DNA of 41,616 nt from Parcubacteria bacterium DG_74_3 (GTDB lineage Bacteria; Patescibacteriota; Minisyncoccia; Minisyncoccales; DG-74-3), in the NCBI GenBank assembly GCA_001302985.1, contig LJNG01000003.1:1-41616 (forward strand). Reading direction: 5' to 3'. This document shows, piece after piece, positions 18,148-26,951 of the stretch; positions within the stretch are counted from its first letter, which is position 1, and each line of letters begins with the position of its first letter. A program made the translations under genes and the position numbers. The notes under the pieces were generated by a model. The model made no database searches, was not told the origin of the DNA, and was given only the letters and a program-made list of their open reading frames with translations.

Positions 18148-18151
18148 CCCT

Positions 18152-18200
18152 AAATCTTAGACCCTAAACTCTAGACCGTTAACTGTTTAGAGTTTAAAGT
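18152..18200. repeat. Intergenic direct and inverted repeats upstream of mutM
   Basis: Near-duplicate CCCTAAAtCTtAGA/CCCTAAACTCTAGA plus TAAACTCTA...TAGAGTTTA inverted repeat. Confidence 0.6.
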
Positions 18201-18214
18201 TTATAGTTATTAAT

Positions 18215-19099
18215 ATGCCAGAACTACCCGAAGTTGAGACAACGGTTCGTTATTTAGCAAAAAATGTCCTAGGAAGGACCTTTTTTGATGTTTGGACAGA
18301 CTGGTCTAAAACGATTAAAATTCCCAAAAACTTCCAGCAGTTTAAAAAAGAAATTAAGGGAAGGAAAATAAAAAAAATTTGGAGACGGGGAAAAAATATC
18401 CTCTTTGAACTTTCAGGTGAAAAGATCTTATTAATTCATCAAAAACTTACAGGTCACCTGCTTTTTGGAAAATGGACAAGAGAAAACAACACTTGGCAAG
18501 CCCCACTGGGCCCTTTATCAGAAAGAATTAATAGTTATCTCCACCTTATTTTTACTTTAGATAATGGCCAAATGTTGGCTCTTTCTGATGTAAGAAAATT
18601 TGCTAAAGTAGAATTATGGGACAGCAAAAAACTGTTTGACTCCCAGGGATTTATAAAACTAGGACCCGAACCCCTGGGAAAAAGTTTTACTTTCGAAAAA
18701 TTTAGAGAAGTTTTGACAGAGAAGAAAGGGAAAATAAAGCAAATCTTAATGAATCAAGAAGTAATTGCAGGTATTGGTAATATTTATTCAGATGAAATAT
18801 TATTTAGGGCTAAGATTCACCCCCTGAAAAACATTTCCGAATTAAGCGAAAAAGAACTAAAAAGAGTTTATCAGGTAATGAGAAAGGTTTTGTCTCTAGC
18901 GGTTCATCTCCAGGGAGAGTCAATTTCTGATTACCGGGTCCCTACCGGAAAAGAAGGGGGTTTTGATAAGGCCAGAAAGGTCTATCGAAGAACAGGAGAA
19001 AGATGTTCTCGTTGCGGAACAATAATTAAAAAGATTAAAGTGGGAGGTAGGGCAGCTCATTTTTGCCCCAGATGTCAAAAATATAAACCAATCAGTTAA
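18215..19099 (+). CDS. mutM: Formamidopyrimidine-DNA glycosylase
   Basis: MPELPEVETTVRYL; NIYSDEILFRAKIHP; zinc finger CSRCGTIIKKIKVGGRAAHFCPRCQ. Confidence 0.97.
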   Translation: MPELPEVETTVRYLAKNVLGRTFFDVWTDWSKTIKIPKNFQQFKKEIKGRKIKKIWRRGKNILFELSGEKILLIHQKLTGHLLFGKWTRENNTWQAPLGPLSERINSYLHLIFTLDNGQMLALSDVRKFAKVELWDSKKLFDSQGFIKLGPEPLGKSFTFEKFREVLTEKKGKIKQILMNQEVIAGIGNIYSDEILFRAKIHPLKNISELSEKELKRVYQVMRKVLSLAVHLQGESISDYRVPTGKEGGFDKARKVYRRTGERCSRCGTIIKKIKVGGRAAHFCPRCQKYKPIS

Positions 19100-19117
19100 A
19101 TTATTGTATTTATATTC

Positions 19118-19146
19118 TTGACAAGCTTTTATATAGATCTTATAAA
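19118..19146 (+). promoter_or_regulatory. Sigma70-type promoter for the 57-aa ORF
   Basis: TTGACA (19118-19123), 17-nt spacer, TATAAA (19141-19146). Confidence 0.8.
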
Positions 19147-19166
19147 AGAGGAGGAGGGGCGAACAA

Positions 19167-19340
19167 TTGGACAAAGTAATTATAGTCGCTGAACTAAGAG
19201 ACCCCATAATCGGCGAAGAAACAAACAAGGTGGAAGCTTACTTACAAAGATATCTAGTTCAAAGAATTATTCCTTGGGCTATTGTCTGCGAGAGAGGAGT
19301 GGAAGTCAGAATAGAGAGAGGCACGAATAAACTATCCTAA
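19167..19340 (+). CDS. 57-aa small protein with TTG start, missed by the ORF track
   Basis: GGAGGAGGGG SD then TTG: MDKVIIVAELRDPIIGEETNKVEAYLQRYLVQRIIPWAIVCERGVEVRIERGTNKLS*. Confidence 0.75.
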   Translation: MDKVIIVAELRDPIIGEETNKVEAYLQRYLVQRIIPWAIVCERGVEVRIERGTNKLS

Positions 19341-19341
19341 A

Positions 19342-19383
19342 AGGCTCTAAATTTTCATGAAAAATTCAGAGCCTATTTTTTTT
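19342..19383 (+). terminator. Intrinsic terminator of the 57-aa ORF
   Basis: AGGCTCTAAATTTT..AAAAATTcAGAGCCT followed by A/T8. Confidence 0.85.
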
Positions 19384-19427
19384 GAGTAATTTATAATAAG
19401 ATGTAGAGTAGTGGTTTAATAAAAAAT

Positions 19428-20375
19428 ATGATTATTTTTCTTTACGGAGAAGACACCTATAGACTCAATCAAAAATTACAAGAAATACTTGAAAAGTACA
19501 AACAAACCCACAAAAGAGGATTAAATATAAAAATATTTGATTTCGGGGCGGCAACTGGTGAATTAAGTTTTCAAGATTTCAAAGAGGAACTTCAACAGAC
19601 CTCCATGTTTAAAGAGAAAAAATTAATAATACTTAAAAAAATTTTTTCAAACCAACACTTTAAAACAAATTTTTTAAAAGACATTAAAGACTTAATTGTC
19701 TTGGAAGACATCATTGTAATTTTTGAAGATGAAAAAGTCTCCTCGAGCGATTCTTTATTTAAGGCTCTCAAAAAGAAAACCCAGTATCAAGAATTCAAAA
19801 AATTAGAGGGAGAACTGGTGAAAAACTGGGCCAGAAAGGAATTTAAAAAATACCAAGCCAAAATTCAACCCCAAGCCCTTTCAAAATTAATTGATTTTGT
19901 GGGTAATGATTTATGGCAACTTTCTAATGAAATAAAAAAGTTGATTAGTTATAAAAAGGGGAAAGAAATTCTAACAAGAGATGTCGAGCTTTTAGTGAGA
20001 CCAAAAATTAATTCTGACATCTTTGAAACCATCGACCACATTGCCTCGAAAAAGAAAAAGAAGGCTCTTGAATTGCTTCATAAGCATTTAGAGAAAGGAG
20101 ACTCCCCCTTATACTTGCTTTCAATGATTAGTTATCAGTTTAGAAATCTTTTGGCAATTAAAGACCTGGTAGAAAGAAATCAATCCCCCTATTTTTTCGG
20201 GAAAAAAGCAGGTCTTCATCCCTATGTAATTAAAAAAAGCTACCCCCTGGCTCAAAAATTCACCTCCGAAGAACTAAAAAAAATCTACCAGAAAATACTT
20301 GAAGTAGATTTTAATATCAAAACCGGCAGAATTACACCGGAAACAGCTCTTGATTTATTAATTGCAGAGATTTGA
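19428..20375 (+). CDS. holA: DNA polymerase III delta subunit
   Basis: IIFLYGEDTYRLNQKLQEIL; DLWQLSNEIKKLISY; YLLSMISYQFRNLLAIKDL. Confidence 0.88.
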   Translation: MIIFLYGEDTYRLNQKLQEILEKYKQTHKRGLNIKIFDFGAATGELSFQDFKEELQQTSMFKEKKLIILKKIFSNQHFKTNFLKDIKDLIVLEDIIVIFEDEKVSSSDSLFKALKKKTQYQEFKKLEGELVKNWARKEFKKYQAKIQPQALSKLIDFVGNDLWQLSNEIKKLISYKKGKEILTRDVELLVRPKINSDIFETIDHIASKKKKKALELLHKHLEKGDSPLYLLSMISYQFRNLLAIKDLVERNQSPYFFGKKAGLHPYVIKKSYPLAQKFTSEELKKIYQKILEVDFNIKTGRITPETALDLLIAEI

Positions 20376-20378
20376 GAT

Positions 20379-20642
20379 CTATTTTGTCCGGTTTATCAAT
20401 TTGGTAATTCTTGATTTTTTTCTGGCAGCGGTATTTGCTTTTATTAGTCTGGACTTCGCTGCCTTATCTAATAACTTATAAGCTCGGGGTAAAAGAGAGC
20501 GAGCTTCTTTGGTCTTTTTTTCGGCTAACGACACCTCGATTTTTTTCAGGATATCCTTAAGCTCTTTCTTTTTTTGGATGTTTTTAATTCTTTTTTTTTT
20601 TCTTTGTCTCAAAGCTTTTTTTGCTGATTTTGTTATTGGCAT
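20379..20642 (-). CDS. rpsT: 30S ribosomal protein S20 (start trimmed from ORF track)
   Basis: MPITKSAKKALRQRKKKRIKN...IKANTAARKKSRITKLI. Confidence 0.93.
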   Translation of the reverse strand: MPITKSAKKALRQRKKKRIKNIQKKKELKDILKKIEVSLAEKKTKEARSLLPRAYKLLDKAAKSRLIKANTAARKKSRITKLINRTK

Positions 20643-20690
20643 GGTGGGGGCTCGGAATGGGCCTGGGTCCCCCCGACCCACCTCCGAATC
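20643..20690 (-). promoter_or_regulatory. GC-rich structured rpsT leader
   Basis: Minus strand CGGAGGTGGGTCGGGGGGACCCAGGCCCATTCCGAGCCCCCACC-ATG; GGTGGG/CCCACC and TCGG/CCGA stems ending at the start codon. Confidence 0.5.
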
Positions 20691-20745
20691 ATTAAAGACA
20701 ATGATGTTATGTGATTATTTAATATAGATTATTTTACCTTTTTTA

Positions 20746-22707
20746 TCAACCACTCGGTCTCCTCATTGTTGATTTTGAATTAAGTTTTAGGATTAAATCT
20801 CGTATTTTGGCTGCCCTCTCAAAGTCTAAGTTTTTTGCGGCTTCTTGCATTTCCCTTTCTAAAAGTTTTTTGTCTTGAATTTTTCCAAATTCGATTGAGA
20901 TTTCTTTTTCTCTAACCATAAAGGGCCACTCTCTTATATCCTTAGTAATTTGTTTTGGGACTATCCCCCTTTTTCGATTATAATCTTCTTGAATTTTTCT
21001 TCTTCTGTCCACCTCTTTAATAGCCTTAGTCATTGATCTGGTAGTTTCATCGGCATATAAAATTACCCGACCCTCGATGTGCCTGGCTGCTCTTCCCATT
21101 GTCTGAATAAGGGTTGTTTCTGATCTTAAAAACCCCTCTTTATCTGCATCAAGAATAGCTACCAAGGCTACCTCTGGTAAATCCAATCCTTCTCTTAAGA
21201 GATTGATTCCGACCAAAACATCGTATTCTCCCAGCCTTAAATCCCTTAAAATTTTTGGTCGCTCCAGAGTTTTTACTTCAGCGTGAAGCCACCTGGCCTT
21301 AATGTCTTCTTCTGATAGAAAGTCAGAAAGAGCCTCGGCCAATCTTTTGGTGAGAGTTAAAACCAAAGTTCTCTGTTTTTGCCTTATTCTTTTTTGTATT
21401 TCTTTTATTAAATCTCCGACCTGATTTTCCGTTGGTTTAATTGTAACTAGGGGTTCTAATAAACCGGTCGGTCTAATGAGTTGCTCAACAATATATTTTT
21501 TCCCAGTTTTTTCTCTCTCAAAAGAGGCGGGGGTAGCTGAAACATAAAGAACTTGATTAATTTTATTTTCAAACTCTTTATAAGTTAAAGGTCTGTTATC
21601 CAGGGCTGAGGGGAGTCGGAAACCATATTCGATCAGGGCTTCTTTTCTGGCCCTATCTTGTTTTGGCATGGCATGAAGTTGAGGAATGGTCATGTGAGAT
21701 TCATCGACAATCACCAGAAAATCATTCGGAAAATAGTTTAAGAGAACAAAAGGGGGTTCTCCTGGTTTTCGGAACTCGAGATGGCGAGAATAGTTTTCAA
21801 TACCATGGCAGTATCCGGTTTCTTTAAGCATCTCCAAATCATAATTTGTTCTTTGTTGCAGCCTTTGAGCCTCAAGTAATTTTTTTTGTTTTTTTAATTC
21901 CCTTACCCCTCTTTCTAGTTCTAGCTTGATATTTTCAATTGCAATGTTTAATTTGTCTTCGGGAGTAACCCAAAAATGAGCAGGATAAATCTTAAATTGC
22001 TGATTGGAAATTTTAAATTGAGGATTAAAGGAGGCTTTAGCTATCGAGATTTTCTCAATCTTGTTTTCAGAAAATTCAATTCTCAAAATTTCCCTACCGG
22101 TAACTAAATAAATATCTATAATATTCCCCCTTACCCGAAAGGTTCCTGGCTTAAAATCGATGTCGTTTCTTTGATACTGAAGAGAGGTTAAGTGAGAAAT
22201 TAGGTCCTGCCTCGTTATTGCTTGGTGCGGTTTAATTTCCAGAGCAACTTGTTGATAAGCAGCGGGAGACCCAATATTGTAAATACAAGAAACAGAAGCC
22301 ACTAAGACCACATCCCTTCTGGTTAAAATATCTTGGGTAGCCGCGTGTCTTAATCTATCAATCTCCTCGTTAATTTTGGCATCTTTTTCAATATAAGTAT
22401 CTGTTTGGGGGATATAGGCTTCTGGTTGATAATAATCGTAATAAGAGACAAAATAATGAATAGCATTGTTAGGAAAAAACTCTTTAAATTCTTGGTATAG
22501 CTGAGCAGCTAGAGTTTTATTGTGAGAAATTATTAAAACAGGCCTCTGGACTCTTTCAATTACCGAAGCCATAGTAAAGGTTTTACCAGAGCCGGTTACC
22601 CCTAAGAGAACTTGATGTCTAACCCCTTTTTTAAGATTTTTAGTTAACCTATCAATGGCTTGGGGCTGATCACCAGTTGGTTTAAAGGGAGACTTTAAGT
22701 TGAACAT
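20746..22707 (-). CDS. uvrB: UvrABC system protein B (probable start MFNLKSPFKPTGDQPQAI)
   Basis: LLGVTGSGKTFTMA; YYDYYQPEAYIP; DEREGLDLPEV-equivalent; C-terminal UVR motif. Confidence 0.97.
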   Translation of the reverse strand: MFNLKSPFKPTGDQPQAIDRLTKNLKKGVRHQVLLGVTGSGKTFTMASVIERVQRPVLIISHNKTLAAQLYQEFKEFFPNNAIHYFVSYYDYYQPEAYIPQTDTYIEKDAKINEEIDRLRHAATQDILTRRDVVLVASVSCIYNIGSPAAYQQVALEIKPHQAITRQDLISHLTSLQYQRNDIDFKPGTFRVRGNIIDIYLVTGREILRIEFSENKIEKISIAKASFNPQFKISNQQFKIYPAHFWVTPEDKLNIAIENIKLELERGVRELKKQKKLLEAQRLQQRTNYDLEMLKETGYCHGIENYSRHLEFRKPGEPPFVLLNYFPNDFLVIVDESHMTIPQLHAMPKQDRARKEALIEYGFRLPSALDNRPLTYKEFENKINQVLYVSATPASFEREKTGKKYIVEQLIRPTGLLEPLVTIKPTENQVGDLIKEIQKRIRQKQRTLVLTLTKRLAEALSDFLSEEDIKARWLHAEVKTLERPKILRDLRLGEYDVLVGINLLREGLDLPEVALVAILDADKEGFLRSETTLIQTMGRAARHIEGRVILYADETTRSMTKAIKEVDRRRKIQEDYNRKRGIVPKQITKDIREWPFMVREKEISIEFGKIQDKKLLEREMQEAAKNLDFERAAKIRDLILKLNSKSTMRRPSG

Positions 22708-22715
22708 ACTTTTCT

Positions 22716-22756
22716 TTTTAGCCCAAACTTCCTCTTTTTTCAAGTTTGGGCTAAAA
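22716..22756. repeat. 15-bp perfect inverted repeat between divergent uvrB and murE-like genes
   Basis: TTTTAGCCCAAACTT (22716-22730), 11 nt, AAGTTTGGGCTAAAA (22742-22756). Confidence 0.95.
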
Positions 22757-22764
22757 TTAAAAAG

Positions 22765-24042
22765 ATGAAGGAGCTCTTCAAAAAAATTACACCTTCTTTC
22801 CTAATTGACAAATATCACTATCTTCCTGCTCTTTTAGGGGCTTTTTTGTATGGATTTCCTTCAAAAAAACTAAAGATAGTTGGGATAACGGGCACCAATG
22901 GTAAGTCCACGGTGGTTAATTTGGTAAGCAAAATTTTAGAAGAAGCTGGTTTCCGGGTAGCTTCTACCTCTTCTATTGAATTTAAAATAGGAGAAAAAAA
23001 ATGGCCCAATACCTTAAGGATGACAATGATGGGAGGGTTTCAATTGCAAAGATTTTTGCGGCAAGCCCTTGGGGCTGGTTGTCAATACGCTGTCTTGGAA
23101 GTAACCTCAGAAGGAATTAAGCAATACCGGCATAAATTTATTGATTTTAGCATCGCTGTTTTGACCAATTTAACACCAGAACACATCGAGGCCCACGGTG
23201 GTTTTGAAAATTATAAAAAGGCAAAAGCAAAACTTTTTCAAATGACCAAAAAAATTCATGTGATAAATTTAGACGATGAGAATGTAGGGTATTTTTTGCA
23301 ATTCCCATCTGAGAAAAAAATTAGTTTCACCACCCTAGGAACAGATAGGGGTTTACCCTCTATCTCTGTAATTGGGGCGGAAAATACTCGAATTTTACCT
23401 TCGGGAGTAAAATTTTTTGTGAATAATGTTGAATTTAACTTAAAACTTCTTGGTAAGTTTAATATCTATAACGCCCTGGCCGCCGTTTGTGTTGGGTTAT
23501 CACAGGGTATTAGTTTAGAAACCTGTAAGTTGGCCCTAGAAAAAACCAGAGGAATACCGGGAAGAATGGAAGAGGTAATTTCTAGACCCTTTAAGGTAAT
23601 TGTAGATTATGCTTTTACACCCAATGCTTTAGAGCAGGTTTATTTAACACTCAAAAATAATTTTAACCCCTTAAAAATAATATGTGTTTTGGGTTCCTGT
23701 GGCGGGGGTCGCGATAAGTGGAAGAGACCGGTTTTAGGGAAATTGGCAGCCAGGTTTTGTGATGAAATCATCGTAACTAACGAAGACCCCTATGACGAAG
23801 ACCCAGGAGAAATAATAGAACAGATTGCAGATGGAACTAAAGGTAAAGCTAAAAAAATCTTAAATAGAAGAGAGGCAATCAGAGGGGCCTTAAAATTAGC
23901 GAATTCAGGCGATTTAATAATCATTACTGGCAAGGGTTGCGAACCCTCTATTTGTTTAGCTAAGGGAAAGAGGATACCCTGGGATGACAGGATGGTGGTT
24001 AGAGAAGAATTAAAGAGATTAAAAATTTCCCTTGTCAGGTAG
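22765..24042 (+). CDS. MurE-like Mur ligase lacking a typical N-terminal domain
   Basis: VGITGTNGKSTVVNLVSKIL; VLTNLTPEHIEAHGGFENYKKAKAKLF; CVLGSCGGGRDKWKRP; VTNEDPYDEDPGEII. Confidence 0.85.
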   Translation: MKELFKKITPSFLIDKYHYLPALLGAFLYGFPSKKLKIVGITGTNGKSTVVNLVSKILEEAGFRVASTSSIEFKIGEKKWPNTLRMTMMGGFQLQRFLRQALGAGCQYAVLEVTSEGIKQYRHKFIDFSIAVLTNLTPEHIEAHGGFENYKKAKAKLFQMTKKIHVINLDDENVGYFLQFPSEKKISFTTLGTDRGLPSISVIGAENTRILPSGVKFFVNNVEFNLKLLGKFNIYNALAAVCVGLSQGISLETCKLALEKTRGIPGRMEEVISRPFKVIVDYAFTPNALEQVYLTLKNNFNPLKIICVLGSCGGGRDKWKRPVLGKLAARFCDEIIVTNEDPYDEDPGEIIEQIADGTKGKAKKILNRREAIRGALKLANSGDLIIITGKGCEPSICLAKGKRIPWDDRMVVREELKRLKISLVR

Positions 24043-24174
24043 GAAACTGAACACTTTCCTTCGGCATCGGAAAACAGAGAAATTAGCAAAAGAGGAATAG
24101 AAAAATTAATAATAATGATAATTTTTCAAAAGATAAATTTTATTTTGTAAATATTAATATTAAGACCTCCTAAC

Positions 24175-24900
24175 ATGAGAATTATTTTTCATTTTTTTTC
24201 TTTTGCTACAGCCATTGTTAATTTAATATTTTCAGTTCGGTTTTATTTTAGATATCAACAATCTAAAATGAAAACAATGCTAAGCTGTTCCCTATCTTCC
24301 ATTTTTGCATTTTTAGCTTTTATTATACTTGCCTTACCCCAATTAGTTTTATTCGATCCCACTTGGATTCAGATAGCTTTTATTTCAGTAGATATTTTAC
24401 TTTTAGGTTTTGTTCTGGGTTGGAGTTTGGTCTTATTAGAGTTGATGGAATGGCCTTCTTATGAAACGATAATTTTTAAGGTTTTTTCTTACTGGGTGCT
24501 GATATATATTTTTCTCAATGTGGTATTTTTTTCTCCATCAATTCAATTGGTATCAGACGGGGAAATCTATTATTGGATAAGTGGAACTCTCTGGTTGCAG
24601 AGTATAAATAGGGCATTACTAATAATTGCGGCTTTAGTAATATCAACTGTGTTTTTTTATTGGTCGAAAACTTTTCAAGAAGAAAAACAAAAAAAACTTT
24701 TTTGGCGAGTTTTCATAATAGGAATAGGACCGATAATAACAGCAACGGCTGGTTTTATATTTTGGGTTTTCCCTCTCTTTTATTTTTCACCCTTTCTATT
24801 GATTTTCTCCAGCCTTCTTGGTTTTTTAGGATTTTTTACGAGTTTTATTGTGAGCGTTGTTGTAATTCGATTTCCACAAGAAAAATCCTTAAAGAAATAA
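24175..24900 (+). CDS. Multi-TM membrane protein of unknown function
   Basis: About seven hydrophobic segments. Confidence 0.55.
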   Translation: MRIIFHFFSFATAIVNLIFSVRFYFRYQQSKMKTMLSCSLSSIFAFLAFIILALPQLVLFDPTWIQIAFISVDILLLGFVLGWSLVLLELMEWPSYETIIFKVFSYWVLIYIFLNVVFFSPSIQLVSDGEIYYWISGTLWLQSINRALLIIAALVISTVFFYWSKTFQEEKQKKLFWRVFIIGIGPIITATAGFIFWVFPLFYFSPFLLIFSSLLGFLGFFTSFIVSVVVIRFPQEKSLKK

Positions 24901-24906
24901 TAGAAA

Positions 24907-25314
24907 ATGAAAAAATACGAAATTTTAGAGCATACAGCAGATTTAAAAATGAGAGCTTTTGGGAGAACCAAAGAAGAACTTTTTTTGAATATGCTTTTGG
25001 GTATGACAAACAGTTTGCGGGCTGAAATAAAAAAACAAAAATCAAAAATCAAAAAGATTAAAATAAAATCCTTAAATTTAAGCAATCTTTTAGTGGATTT
25101 TTTAAGTGAAGCTCTATATCTCACCCAGATAAATCGAGAAATTTACAACAAGATAAAATTTAAAAAATTTACTGATATAAAGCTAGAGGTAGAATTAATT
25201 GGTCAAAAAGTGGAAAGATTTAGTGAAGATATTAAGGCAGTAACTTATCATGATTTAGATGTTCGTCAGAGAAAAGACGGAACCTGGGAGGCAACAGTAT
25301 TATTTGACATCTAA
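24907..25314 (+). CDS. Archease
   Basis: YEILEHTADLKMRAFGRTKEELFLNM; KAVTYHDLDVRQRKDGTWEATVLFDI. Confidence 0.93.
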   Translation: MKKYEILEHTADLKMRAFGRTKEELFLNMLLGMTNSLRAEIKKQKSKIKKIKIKSLNLSNLLVDFLSEALYLTQINREIYNKIKFKKFTDIKLEVELIGQKVERFSEDIKAVTYHDLDVRQRKDGTWEATVLFDI

Positions 25315-25338
25315 ATTTTGTTTAGCAAATTTTAATCC

Positions 25339-25369
25339 AAGGGCGTCCCAGGACACCCTTTATTTTTTC
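25339..25369 (+). terminator. Terminator-like hairpin between archease and rtcB
   Basis: AAGGGcGTCC CA GGACaCCCTT followed by TATTTTTT. Confidence 0.7.
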
Positions 25370-25394
25370 TGGAGTTTAAGATAGGATAATCTAT

Positions 25395-26840
25395 ATGATT
25401 GCAAAAAAAGATTTCAAGAAGCTTTCAGAGTGGCTTTGGGAGATTCCTCAATCTTTTAGGCAAGATATGCGAGTTCCCGCTCGAATTTATGTTTCAGAAA
25501 AAATGCTGGAAGATACCTTTGGAGACAAATCCATTGACCAACTGGTTAATGTAGCCACCCTACCTGGAATAACAAAATATAGTTTAGCCATGCCCGACAT
25601 TCACGAGGGCTATGGTTTTCCTATCGGTGGGGTAGCAGCAATGGATATTTCAACAGGAGTCATTTCACCAGGAGGAGTTGGTTATGATATCAATTGTGGA
25701 GTCAGGGCTTTAAAATCAAATCTAGAACAAAAAGAAGCTCAGCCTTTCTTAGATAAATTAGCAATCAAGATTCAACGAGAAGTACCTTCAGGTTTAGGAC
25801 GAGGACGACAAATAAAATTAGATACTACTTCGGTTAATAAAATTCTTGAAGGCGGAGTAAAAAGATTGGTTGAAAAAGGTTTCGGGGAAAAAGAAGATAT
25901 TGAAAGCTGTGAGTCTGAAGGCCAACTTCCCCAGGCCGATGCTTCTACTGTTTCTGAGAAAGCTAAAAATCGTGGTCGAGATCAGGTGGGCACCTTAGGT
26001 TCCGGCAACCACTTTTTAGAGATTCAAAAGGTAGAAAAAATTTTTGAAGAAGAAGTGGCTAAAATTTTCGGTCTATTTCCAGACCAAATATTGATTATGA
26101 TTCATACCGGTAGCCGAGGACTAGGTCACCAAATAGCTACTGATTATATAAGAGAAATGATGAGAGCTATGCTAAAATATGGTATAATACTGCCCGACCG
26201 AGAATTAGCCGCTTCTCCTATAAATTCTCCAGAAGGAAAAGGCTATTTTTCAGCCATGGCTTGTGGGGCAAATTATGCCTGGGCCAATCGTCAAATGATT
26301 ACCCATTATGTCAGAAAAGCCTGGACAGATGTTCTGGGCAGTCAAGCTTCTTCTTTGGAATTACTTTATGACGTAGCCCATAACATTGCCAAAATAGAAG
26401 AGCACGAAGTAAACGGCAAGCCAAAAAAACTGGTTGTTCACCGAAAAGGAGCTACTCGAGCCTTTCCTCCTCAGCATCCAGAAATACCAAAAAAATACCA
26501 GAAAGTTGGACAGCCAGTTATTATCCCGGGCACCATGGGAACCGCTTCTTATATTCTGGTTGGAACTGAAAAATCTAAGGAGGCCTGGTATACTGTTTGT
26601 CACGGAGCAGGCAGGGTAATGTCTCGACACGCCGCCATTAGAAGTTTTCCCGGCAACCAGGTTGTCCAAAACCTGGAAACAAAAGGTATTATTGTTAAAT
26701 ACTGGGGATTGAGAGGAATTGCCGAAGAAGCCCCGGGGGCTTATAAAGACGTAGATGATGTTGTAGAGGTAATACACAGTTCTGGCTTATCAAAAAAAGT
26801 TGCTAGATTAGTTCCTTTAGCTGTAATTAAAGGAGAATAA
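25395..26840 (+). CDS. rtcB: RNA ligase RtcB
   Basis: PDIHEGYGFPIGGVAAMD, GGVGYDINCGVR, LGSGNHFLEIQ, HTGSRGLGHQ, CHGAGRVMSRHAA. Confidence 0.98.
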   Translation: MIAKKDFKKLSEWLWEIPQSFRQDMRVPARIYVSEKMLEDTFGDKSIDQLVNVATLPGITKYSLAMPDIHEGYGFPIGGVAAMDISTGVISPGGVGYDINCGVRALKSNLEQKEAQPFLDKLAIKIQREVPSGLGRGRQIKLDTTSVNKILEGGVKRLVEKGFGEKEDIESCESEGQLPQADASTVSEKAKNRGRDQVGTLGSGNHFLEIQKVEKIFEEEVAKIFGLFPDQILIMIHTGSRGLGHQIATDYIREMMRAMLKYGIILPDRELAASPINSPEGKGYFSAMACGANYAWANRQMITHYVRKAWTDVLGSQASSLELLYDVAHNIAKIEEHEVNGKPKKLVVHRKGATRAFPPQHPEIPKKYQKVGQPVIIPGTMGTASYILVGTEKSKEAWYTVCHGAGRVMSRHAAIRSFPGNQVVQNLETKGIIVKYWGLRGIAEEAPGAYKDVDDVVEVIHSSGLSKKVARLVPLAVIKGE

Positions 26841-26845
26841 ACCCG

Positions 26846-26914
26846 GTAGTTAAATTTTGAATCGCTTCGCGATATTAGTTTTTCTTAATGAAAAACTAGT
26901 CAAAATTCTACTAC
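26846..26914. other. Three-way-junction inverted-repeat element between rtcB and lemA
   Basis: Outer stem 26846-26860/26900-26914 (13 of 15 pairs), inner hairpins ATCGC-TTC-GCGAT and TAGTTTTTC-TTAAT-GAAAAACTA. Confidence 0.75.
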
Positions 26915-26951
26915 AGGAGAAAGGTCGTAAGATAATTTAAAAGTTTATTTT

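Noticed and set aside
22716-22756. LexA/SOS box upstream of uvrB
   Set aside because: Does not match CTGT-N8-ACAG or GAAC-N4-GTTC type boxes; arms are far longer
26361-26777. 138-aa ORF antisense to rtcB (and similar antisense ORFs such as 24780-25124, 14266-14589, 38153-38479, 38530-38961)
   Set aside because: Shadow ORFs of conserved genes on the opposite strand; compositionally typical reverse-frame translations
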